Assembly: GCF_002865645.1 (NCBI RefSeq)
Contig: NW_020194685.1
Coordinates: 1,564,807 to 1,628,806 of the forward strand
Length of the DNA stretch: 64,000 nucleotides
Direction: 5' to 3'
DNA from: Hyaloscypha bicolor E
Taxonomy: Eukaryota > Ascomycota > Leotiomycetes > Helotiales > Hyaloscyphaceae
Shown here: in pieces, positions 12,256 to 21,248 of the stretch
Layout: every line of letters starts with the position of its first letter
Position numbering within the stretch: position 1 is the stretch's first letter
Notes under the pieces: model-generated
What the model saw: the letters and a program-made list of their open reading frames with translations, nothing else
What the model was told of the DNA's origin: nothing
Databases searched by the model: none
Made by a program: the position numbers and the translations under genes

Positions 12256-13639
12256 CTACTGGGGGAAAGGGGTGTGATGACTGATGACTTGATAACTTGA
12301 TGGCTTGGGGGTGGTACATTGCACGCTGATTTCAGGGGGTTTAAAGAATGCATGATGGGTTGTGAGCTGCATTATGGAATGAGATGCATCGACTTCACTG
12401 CCTCTTCTTTGCCTCCAGTTGTGATTCATAACTTGTTCTTTTATTATTTCCTGCTGACAAAGTGTTGACCCAAAGCCTACAGGAACAATTAGACCGATCT
12501 CAAATTTCTGAGAAGGTGTACTAACTTGAGCAGCAGTCAACCTCTTCCCGCTTTCATAGCAGACCAATCCTTTCACTAAATCCTTAGCATCCCCACCTAC
12601 ACCAGGCAATAACTCCTCCCACGAATGCCCCGGAAACTCCTGATACCACTCAAAAGGCGGAGTTGAGAAGCTCGCTGCTTCAGGCCAAGTATCCTTCATC
12701 GGTGTCCCTAAAGTCTTAAACATGCTCAATATCAGCCCCAGCTGATTTCCATCTTCCGAGGTATCTCTGGACTCAAATAAGGATTTCGGCGGATTTCGTA
12801 AACACTCCACGAGCATCGTGCCAGCTGCCCACATATCGAGACTCGAATTGTATGATCTGTTGCCGAAAAGAGTTTCCGGTGCTCGATAGCAGGTGGTACC
12901 TACTTCGAGGACTTTGTGACTCGATGGCTCATCTACGGCTGAAAATGTAGGATGCCATGCTGTGCCAAAGTCCGAGAGATATGCTGGTCCTGTCTTTGAT
13001 TTTAGGAGAAGATTGGATGGCTTAATATCCCGGTGAATAATTCCACTTGCGTGGAGATATTCAAGAGCTGAGAAGAGATCATGGAAGCATGAGCGTGTGA
13101 GGCTGTCCGCAACAGCCCCTGAGCCGATGATCTTGGCGAGTGTGAGAGGCATGAAGGGGAAAACTAGCACGAGCCTTCCTTCTTGGTCTCTGAATGTCTC
13201 TGTTATCTTTATAATGGCCGAATGAGATGCTTCTGTCAAGATTTTGACTTCTCGGGCCGGGTTATGGGGTTCCACATCTCTGGTCTCGGTGATGACTTTC
13301 AGAGCAACGGCTTTTGACCGATAGACTTCGGCTACGAGACCTGACGCCAGATAGTGACAATCTCGATAGGTACCTATTGAGATTCCAGGCGTATCAGGAA
13401 TTGTATCGGGGTGTCCCAGATCCGCTGCGACAGTGATGATGCCGTTGCAGGCGCCATCGTACGCTTCCTGCAAACATCAGTGAGGGTATTTCGAAGTTGT
13501 CAACCCGCTCATCGTCTTATAATTTGGGAAAATAGATGGTTCTGATGTATGAACTTAACACAAGAGGGTAATAAGGGTCTGCAAGGATAGCCCGGCCTTC
13601 AGCTACAGCGAAATGGGAGAGATTTGGGTCACGTGACAT
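12256..13639 (-). CDS. Csk1-like CDK-family protein kinase
   Basis: Core exons are 12256-12366 and 12526-13467; the proposed first exon is 13562-13639 (starting MSRDPNLSHF), giving about 376 residues. Kinase motifs are clear: ALK lysine (about 83), HRDIKPSN (171-178), DFG (192-194), and GTTCYRAPE ending about 224. The glycine loop is weak (ASGLVAEVY). The DFGTAW and CYRAPE forms resemble the CDK/CAK branch, best fitting fission-yeast Csk1-type CDK-activating kinases; that assignment is inference. The last intron (12367-12525, 159 bp, stopless) was placed so the C-terminus reads LTAAQ then LTTHHAFF, the usual end of the kinase fold. The first junction is uncertain: its donor is poor (GTGTTA), and an alternative 27-codon exon starting at 13750 (MGLSST) has a good GTAAGT donor and also joins in phase. 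Confidence 0.8.
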
Positions 13640-14386
13640 ATAGCGTTCTTGTAATTAGCTTTTACTTACTCTTGATGCAGAGGTATTGTACGCATCTGCT
13701 TCTGTATCAAAAGCGGTCTTATGGGCAGTTCCAGTCGAACTTAGCCCCATTGCTTCATTACTCTTCCTCCTATAAATGCTGATCAGCTATGGAACCGAGG
13801 CTGTGTCTAGAAAGGCTTGCTCACAACTTCTCTATGTTTGCGTACCGCTCCGTTGCACCCAAGGAAGATCTCCAATTGGATCCGGAAGCCATGGCTACCT
13901 CAACAACCCCATCCGAGGAACCCGGTGCCATCCAGGTCCAGGCACGCTTGGCTGTTTAGCTCGATAGTGAGGGGTGTTTGTAAAGGGAGAGTTTGAACAG
14001 CAGAGCTATTTCGGATTTCTTGCATACCCCTATCGTAAACGTGAACAATTTGGGCTTCCAGAAAGGTTCGAGAAGTCGAAGAAGAAAAATCCCTGTTAAA
14101 AGTTTGTTACACCCAGCGAAGTTCGTTACGTCCAGCGCATCCTTTTTGTGCCATGTTATGCATGCATGCCTCTCGCCGCCTTTACAGGGATGTGGTCATG
14201 GTTTCCAAGGCCCGATGATCCGCTAAACAAAAGAGCCGCTCCCACGCCGTGATGAGCTGGAAAGCTCCTATTGCTTGCCATTTGGTGCTGCATCCCACTC
14301 GCCGACGACAACAGTGTACATGTGTATTATTCTTGGTTATGCGCTGCCTTTCATCTGATCTCTGAGCGCAAGCAAATACTGCGATC
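13640..14386. promoter_or_regulatory. Divergent promoter between the kinase and SYP1
   Basis: About 750 bp between divergently transcribed genes. A palindromic GTCACGTGAC sits at 13629-13638, overlapping the proposed kinase start. No gene is seen apart from the alternative kinase exon noted above. Confidence 0.35.
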
Positions 14387-17267
14387 ATGGAGGCATTGTC
14401 GAGGCAGGAATATCCTGCTATGTTGGTAAGCCAGCTGTCGCATCGCATTCTCAGTGCAGTCTCGAGTCTTTGTGCGATTGCTAACGGTTTGGAAGGAGCG
14501 ACTATCTCCACAGGGAGCTGTCCAGAAACTTAATGAGCGCGTGAAGAAGATCGGGAAAGTCAACTCGGAGATCGCGGACTGGCTGCAGGTACAATACATC
14601 AGGACGACAGCTGCACTGGAATATGATTAACATACCAGCAGGAACGCCGGAAGGTCGAGGATCAATACGTAGCTGGTCTGAGGAAACTCGCACGCAAGCC
14701 GTTGCAAGAAACTGGGCAGGATCTGGGGTAGGATTATTGAATCGGCTCTTTGAAAATCAGCTAACAATCTGCGAAGGATATTTGACGGGCCATGGAAGAA
14801 GCTTATTGCAGCCATCGAGGATATTGCCCAGTCGCATGCTTTGCTATCGGAGCGGATAGAGAAAGATGTCGAACACCCTTTGCGAACGTTTGCGACAACC
14901 AACCGCGAGATGTCAGCGATGACAACAATACATGGGAATCTGTCTTCCTTGGCCAGGGAACTTGAAGATGCACAAGAAAAGTCCGACAAGTTGAACAAAA
15001 AGGGAGGCAAAGCGAGCGCGCTGAAAGTGGATGCAGCATCGTCAAGGCTGAACTCTGCCACCTCAGCATGGGATTCCCAAGCACCTTTTATATACGAGAC
15101 TCTTCAAGCCCTGGACGAAAGGCGACTGAACCATCTCCGGGATGTACTTACCCAATATGAGACCCATGAAGCGGATGTAATTGAACAAAACCGAAAGACT
15201 ATTGAGCAAACCCTCAGATCATTATTGGAGATCGACACCGCGCAGGAGATAAAGAACTGGTCTCAAGCCAGCATTGCAGGAAAGCCGCTGAATGAGCGAA
15301 GGACAAGGCAACCGTCAAATGCGGGCAGTGGAAGCGGTGGAGCAGCCAGTTTGGCTCCCCCGCAGACGCCTCGATCTAATACCGACAATCAAAGCGAGCA
15401 TTCAAACGTAAATGAAAAAGGAGGTAAGAGCACCGTCCTTGGCGCTCTGCTAAAGTGCAACCGTAAAGGCTTGATAGTTGACTGACTTGAAAATAGAGTC
15501 CAAAATTTCGAGGCGCTTTGGAACCATGCTTGGAAAGCGCCGTCAGAGCATGGTAGGCGCCTTTGGACGAAATCCATCACCAAATAAGGGCTTTCAACCG
15601 TTTGGCCGAAGCCCTGCAAGTAGGGATGGACCCTCTCCGCAAGCTTCGATGGGCAATCTTAATGATTCTCCTTCGCGGGACAATCGACTTTCATCCTTAG
15701 CTGAATCTCCTCCACCGCAGAGTCCGACCTCACAAACCAACGGAAATGCTGGTGCAGTAAACGCGGACTCGGCTTTTATTGCAGATGCGGTGCCGACAGG
15801 TTCGTCTTCTCGCACAACAAATGGTACAACAGGTGCAGCTCTATTCGGAGACTTGTCAGACGTTCAGCCGCCGCCTGGGCCACCACCCTCTCATTTGAAG
15901 CCTGCTTCTGAAGCGCAAAAAGATTCGGAAGGTTACACTGTGCCAGCAGCAATGAATGACCCAATATCCCAAGCAGAGCATGATGCAGCACAGGAAAACG
16001 AGCAACAACAATTTAAGCTGGATATTCGGAAAGAACCGATTCCAGAGCAAGATGCAGATGCCCAGGCGGCACTGTCAAATGTCGCAAATACCTTACGATC
16101 CCAACAGGCGTCAACTCTGAATCGAAAAGCTGGGACTGTGAGGGGAAGGCGAGATGTCCGAAACACGATGTATGTGCCGCCAGCGAACTCACTTGACGTT
16201 AGCACACCGGAGAACATGCCACCTCCATCACCAGGCATTGCAACCGGAAGGGCAGCTGCTCTTGCAGCGTTGTCATCCAATGACCAGAATGCTCCTACCG
16301 GGTCTGATACGACCTCGATTCGCTCTGGCCACTCGTTGACAAACCACGTGGTGGCCAAACACGCTGATATGCACCAACCGGGACTGAATGCATCCATCAT
16401 CGAGACCGTGAGCGCAACATTAGAGAATGGAGAGGTCAAAACAGCGAAAATTGGTGGTGAGATTGCTCTGGCCTACAACAAGGTTGAGGCCGACGATTCC
16501 TCAAGTAAGTATTATGTCGAATTTACAGCTGCTCTTACTGATTTGAGATAGCTGAAGGCACCATCCGAATCAATAACTTTCCAAACCTTGAAGCCATTGG
16601 CCCCAATAGGACGTTCATTCATCCAGTCATCGGAGACAAGCCAGATGAGTTCACGGTCGACCTCGTAACCATATCAAAACCATCCATGGCATTCACATAT
16701 AGAGTTCATATCGATGACGAAAATGCTACCACCGTTGGTCCCTTACTTCTCAAAGTCGCTTGGAAACATCAAGGCGACAAGCTCGGTTTGGTGGCAGAGT
16801 ATAGTCTGAACCCAGCATATAGCACAGAGCCGGTAACCTGCCACGGTCTAGTCTTGGTCGCCTTTTACGAGGGGCCGAGAGCTGTTGGGTGCCAGACTAA
16901 GCCAACCGGTACTCACCTCAAAGAAAAGTCACTTGCCTATTGGCGGATCGGCGATGTGACTCTTACAAATGAGTGGCACAAAGTAATCTGTAGATTCCTG
17001 GGCTCAGAAGGCGCATGTCCGGAACCTGGTCACATTGAAGCACGATGGGAGATTCATGGCTCTGCAGCAAAACCGCTTGGAAGTGGTATCAGCTTGTCGA
17101 GACTGGAGCCCAGCAAGGGCAAGGAGAAGGAAGAAGATGATCCATTTGCGGACGAGTCAATTGCGAGCCCCACCACAGTCTCACCGGCAGGAAACTGGGT
17201 CGAAATTGCAACGAGCAAGAAATTTGTCAGTGGCAAGTATGAGGCAAGAGAGCCGGTTTCACTGTAG
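14387..17267 (+). CDS. SYP1: Endocytic F-BAR/muniscin adaptor Syp1
   Basis: Exons 14387-14425, 14496-14588, 14642-14727, 14777-15423, 15497-16504 and 16552-17267 join to 862 residues, close to yeast Syp1 (870). Syp1/FCHo proteins bind membrane and cargo at early clathrin-mediated endocytic sites at the cell cortex. The start reads MEALSRQEYPAML, then the F-BAR coiled-coil helices (AVQKLNERVKKIGKV, ERRKVEDQYVAGLRKLARK) through about residue 270. A Ser/Pro-rich disordered linker follows. The C-terminal mu-homology domain (about 590-862) includes MAFTYRVHIDDEN, LKVAWKHQ and ARWEIHGS. Intron 3 uses a less common AAG acceptor (14776), chosen because it restores the conserved IFDGPWKKL. The acidic patch EDDPFADES near the end is typical adaptor-binding low-complexity sequence. 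Confidence 0.93.
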
Positions 17268-18330
17268 GATTCGAGCATCAGTTTGTGCGATACCGGTAGC
17301 TACTATAATTCCAATTTGTACAGATCAGCAAGAGCCTCAAGCCCCAGTTCAGGGGTAAGTTGTCACGTGAGTATTAACATTCTCCGTGAAATCTTCCATT
17401 GCGTTTCTCAATTCTCAGCGGCCCAATTGATCGTCAAGGTTACCTTCCGTGTTCCCTCGCCTGAATATCGAGCTTTCTACTTGTTGAAAGTCCCCACAAC
17501 GCAATGAACTAAAATACCAAGCTTCTGCCCCTTTTCTTGGCAGCCAACTTTTATCTCCGCGCTTCGCCCTGCCTCTCGCCACCACGCCCACACCTCTCCC
17601 AAACAATCTCTTGCAGTGTAGATCACGGGCTACTATCTCAATCCGTCCATCTTCCAAAAATAACCCGAGTGCGGTTTCTCCGAGAATAGAGGGGAAGGGG
17701 ATTTCTGATGCCATTCGCAGGGTTTCTCGCTTGAGGAGGGGCAGCGGGAGGGAAGTGCTATCAATAAGCTGCTGATATGACGAGTTCCTGCGCTTTCTAT
17801 ATCCTATGAGCCTTTCACCAGCACGAACGCTATATTCAAGGTTCAATAGCCGCAACATGGCACGGATTATTTGGATGGGTCTTTTTTGGGGAGGGCAAAG
17901 TGGCATGTTGTTGCCACTGCTGGATGGGGAGAGGGGCCGAGATCTTGGTTTGGTGGTTTGGATGCTTTGGGGCGAACTTGATCTTTGGGTTGAATGGAGG
18001 TCTGGATCAGGATCTTGAGGGGAGTTTGAGTGATGGATTGAGATTAGACTCGGAGTGCGCGAGGGACTGCAAGTGCCGGGAACGTTTGGGTTGTGGGGTT
18101 AGGTGGGACGCGATGATGAGCTTGAGGAGAGATACTTGCTTCTGTCTATAGCTTGGCCGTTAAGGAGTTGTGTCTTGTTTGAAGAGGAGAGGGAGGAATT
18201 GGGTATATATTAAGCTCTTCTCATCTTTAATTTGGAGATCATTAAGCTTCTCCTTCTTCTTCATCAAGATATACTTCATTTGTAATATCCAGCTTCACTT
18301 CTCTCCAACCACCAATAATCCACAGCAGCC
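17268..18330. other. Intergenic between SYP1 and the low-complexity gene
   Basis: About 1.06 kb. A TCACGTGA motif lies near 17363. The last 80 bp is CT- and CCA-rich and serves as leader for the next gene. No other feature seen. Confidence 0.35.
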
Positions 18331-18830
18331 ATGTTCGGCTCAAGCGATAACAACAACAACAACCAGGACCAGCAGAGCGGTCAAGGTAAGTCCAGTTCCC
18401 CAGTCTCATGAATATGCTCTGACTTCATTTAGGAGGTGGCTACGGAGATAACTCCAACAGCGACGGATTGGGAGGAAACAATGATCAGTCCTCAGGTGGA
18501 TACGGAGGCTCCAGCGACAATAGCAACCAATCCTCAGGCGGATATGGAGGCAACGACAACAGTAATAGCAATAGTAATAGCAACCAATCCTCGGGCGGAT
18601 ACGGAGACTCCAACAGCAACGGCAACCAATCCTCAGGCGGCTATGGAGGAGGAGGCCAGAGCGGTGGCTATGGAGGGTCTGATAACTCCAATTCTGGTGG
18701 CCAGAGTGGAGGTATGGGAGGGGGCATGTCTGGCGGATACTCGGGTGGAAAGTCTGGGGGCATGGAGTCCAGTCTTGAGCAAAAGGGGATGCAAGCTGCG
18801 GAGGGGCTGGCTCAAAAGAAGGGTTGGTAG
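18331..18830 (+). CDS. Gly/Asn/Ser/Tyr-rich low-complexity protein
   Basis: Exons 18331-18385 and 18433-18830 give 150 residues. After MFGSSDNNNNN the protein is almost entirely Gly, Ser, Asn, Gln and Tyr, built from repeats of the form NQSSGGYGG/GD separated by Asn-Ser runs, then GGM motifs. A short charged, probably helical tail follows (SLEQKGMQAAEGLAQKKGW). There is no signal peptide, RGG box or RNA-binding domain. The composition resembles prion-like, phase-separating or stress-related fungal proteins, but no function can be assigned. The reading frame is long and exact despite the repeats, which supports a real gene. Confidence 0.75.
18434..18760 (+). repeat. Coding minisatellite (GGYGG / NQSSGGYGG units)
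   Basis: Imperfect tandem units around CAATCCTCAGGCGGATATGG occur at about 18486, 18529, 18586 and 18627, encoding NQSSGGYG. They are likely to vary in copy number between strains. Confidence 0.55.
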
Positions 18831-19286
18831 AGACTACCTTCCTTTAAACTCTGACTTTTCGAGGAAAGTTGCGATGTTCTGAAGTTTGGGAGAGAATTAA
18901 TTGTATCTTGTTTATCCATGTATTGATATATTAAAAATGGTGCTCTGGTGTCTTTGCTTCTCTCCATCTTGATTATACTAGATCCAAGTCGTGGTCTCTT
19001 AAATCGTGAGCGACAGTCACTGTGACGGTGGTACCCGAAAACATTGCTTAGCCAGCTGAAGGTTCTCCAATCGACATCCAAAAATAATGCTCAGCCCTAA
19101 CTCCAATATGCACATTCCAATTTTAGACAAGAAGCATCAAACTCAATAGATCCTGCTTCCACAGATCCACGAATCCGCGTGGATCTCAACTTACTTGGAA
19201 CAGCGCCGTAGAGTGGCTCTGGTGTTGGATAAACACAAGTATTAAGGCGACGAGGAGAGAAATAGCACGTCAAGCATGACCAAACG
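18831..19286. other. Intergenic
   Basis: No gene recognised. I looked for the missing N-terminal part of the following DUF4360 fragment and did not find it. Confidence 0.4.
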
Positions 19287-19574
19287 ATGCAACTGGGCAT
19301 ACGTGCCGGCCTTGACTATCCTTTTTCTGCTAGGCATAATTTTTCCTTACTAGACCTAAACTACAGCGGAGATTACCCTACAAACAAAGATATCGACTTT
19401 CTCTCTGTCGTCTGGGCTCCTTGTGGCCAAGTGCTTCCAGTCAACATCAACAGCCAGGTCCGAGCTACTAAGAATTTGGATACTTTAGGAACCGGCTCGG
19501 GACAATTGAACCATGACTCTGCAGATGGCAAGGTCACATGGGCAGCAGGCATCTCATGGCAAAAATGCCCATAA
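19287..19574 (+). pseudogene. Truncated DUF4360 secreted-protein C-terminus
   Basis: A 95-codon frame whose last 70 residues match the end of fungal DUF4360 secreted proteins. It has the SGDY block, then FLSVVWAPCG, LPVNINSQVRA, DSADGKVTW and a terminal GISWQKC; family members typically end with (V/S)WSPCG, NIN(S/N)QIR, D(S/T)DGKVTF and VQWxKC. The family is about 200 residues with a signal peptide. Here the first two thirds, including the signal peptide and the N-terminal cysteine region, are absent upstream on this strand. It is read as a truncated relic; the ATG at 19287 is chance. A transposon begins 350 bp downstream. Confidence 0.6.
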
Positions 19575-19913
19575 ATATCCGAAGTAAAAAACGGGCCCGA
19601 CGGACGCTTTTATTGAATGAATGTCACCTTTTTGAGACACCTGAGCTGGTTATCATTGATAAAAAGTTCTTGTCAGAGGCATCGGGGACGGTTGATTGAC
19701 TCGGAAGTCAGTTGAGTGTTCAAAACCTGACGAGTTGGTTGGTCATCGGAATATTGTTCACAGTTGCATTGCCTGGATTCCTTTGTATCTTATATTGCAT
19801 AGGGTATATATCAAAAAAATAATTATATACTCAACTTTTGGAATAACGATTCTAAGCTAAGTCCCCAACAAGTCAAGAGTCGAACTTCCCAGTCGATCGG
19901 TTACGGACATGCG

Positions 19914-19921
19914 ATTGCTAC
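19914..19921 (+). repeat. Target-site duplication, left copy
   Basis: ATTGCTAC immediately precedes the left terminal repeat of the 19922-20758 element and is repeated exactly after its right end (20759-20766). Confidence 0.75.
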
Positions 19922-19933
19922 CAGTGTGTCAAA

Positions 19934-20057
19934 TGATTAGATTAGATTAGATTAATGGGCATTAATCTAATCTAATCAAGGAAATTTACCATTAATCATA
20001 TTCTAATCATAATCTAATCAGATTAATCGATTATTAATTGATTAATTTGATTAATGG
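19934..20057 (+). repeat. Left subterminal ATTAATC/GATTA array
   Basis: AT-rich array of GATTAGATT and ATTAATC words that forms local palindromes, for example around ATTAATGGGCATTAAT near 19952-19967. Subterminal repeats of this kind are where hAT transposases usually bind. Confidence 0.6.
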
Positions 20058-20605
20058 AGCACGTGACTAGACACGTGATAGCGCTAGCCGCATAGGGAGC
20101 ACGCTTTACCGCATTAGGGCTACGGCCACCTAGCGGCGGCCTGGGCCGCAGCTTACCAAGCTGTGAGGCATATAATAGCAGGGTGATGCACAAGTAGTCA
20201 AGGTAAGTAAGCTTTAGAGTGACGCTTGCAAGTGTAACTGATTTCCAAGAGTTGATTCCAATAAAAGACTAATCGATGCCCCTTTCCAAAGCTAGAAGCG
20301 TCTCTCTATGTATTCCCTAGTGCTTAGCCAAGCGTGCGAAGACCTTTACTTAATTAGGAAATGCGATCCCATACAAGCTTTACCCAAAATAGGAAACTAG
20401 ATCCACGATATCTGATACCCGTCCATGCGCCATTACGTACGCCCCTTATAGATAATCAGTTTATTATTATAGAAAGGGAGTAATTAGTTAGTTCTTAGCT
20501 TAATTTAGATTTTTTATTATAATATTATTAGTTAGTTATAAGGTTATTTAATAATTAATAAGTAAAAGTAAAGAGAAAAGTAAGGAAAGTCAAGAAACTC
20601 CGGTA

Positions 20606-20746
20606 TCACGTGATTAATCAAGCATTAATCAGATTAATCAAGATTAATTAATCTAATCTAATCAAAAAAATCTGAATCACGTTAATCATAATCTAATCAC
20701 ATTAATTAATTAATTAATCGATTAATTTGATTAACGTGATTAATCC
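20606..20746 (-). repeat. Right subterminal ATTAATC/GATTA array
   Basis: A second array of the same words in roughly inverted orientation to the left array, including (TTAA)n-like ATTAATTAATTAATTAATCG near 20700-20720, running into the right terminal repeat. Confidence 0.6.
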
Positions 20747-20758
20747 TTTGACACACTG

Positions 20759-20766
20759 ATTGCTAC
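20759..20766 (+). repeat. Target-site duplication, right copy
   Basis: ATTGCTAC, identical to 19914-19921, directly after the right terminal inverted repeat. Confidence 0.75.
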
Positions 20767-21248
20767 CTCTTATTCCAACTTCTTTGGAGTCCTACTCGGA
20801 TTCTGGTAAAGTAAGAGCCAGCACTTATGTGCCACTAACTAAGGAACGTGTAGAAACGTTAAACATTAGCGAGTTGCACATCGCCGGAAATGTAGTATTT
20901 TCTTGCAAGATGGGGGGAGGTTTCACGTGACTCAAAATATGCTAGTACAAAAGCGTCACCGCCTACATTCTGCCGTAAACAAACCCAACGCAGGTCAGCC
21001 CTTACTTCATCAATCCCACCATGCTTCACGCAACTCTCCGAATATCAACACTTCAATTGCTATCCACCATACAATAAAATTCTGGCGGAGTTTGAGTTTG
21101 GAGAATATCCTACTCATCTTTGTGAAGTCACCTCCCCGACGCGATCCACCAAAGCTCTGCACAAACAAAACATCTTCATGACTGTCTAACACAGAAGAAC
21201 ATCCGCGTCCAATACTCACTACTCAGTAGAAGAGGATTAAATTTCAAC
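20767..21248 (+). promoter_or_regulatory. Upstream region of BIR1
   Basis: About 480 bp with no gene; a TTCACGTGAC motif lies near 20923. The transposon sits directly beyond it, so the element's right end is about 490 bp from the BIR1 start codon. Confidence 0.35.

Larger units (their letters stand above)
19922..20758. mobile_element. Non-autonomous hAT-type DNA transposon (837 bp)
   Basis: The ends are inverted repeats: CAGTGTGTCAAA at 19922-19933 and its exact complement at 20747-20758. After one mismatch a further GATTA continues the match (18 bp in all). The element is flanked by 8-bp direct repeats, ATTGCTAC at 19914-19921 and 20759-20766. An 8-bp duplication and a CAG-starting terminal repeat are hallmarks of the hAT superfamily. 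There is no transposase frame, so it depends on an enzyme encoded elsewhere. Both ends carry AT-rich arrays of ATTAATC/GATTAGATT, and three CACGTGA motifs sit just inside the arrays. The intact ends and duplication suggest insertion that is not very old. Confidence 0.8.

Noticed and set aside
11805..12353. 182-codon minus frame overlapping the secreted protein gene
   Set aside because: Shadow of the secreted protein and its leader; low-complexity Gly/Glu content arises from the opposite strand's composition.
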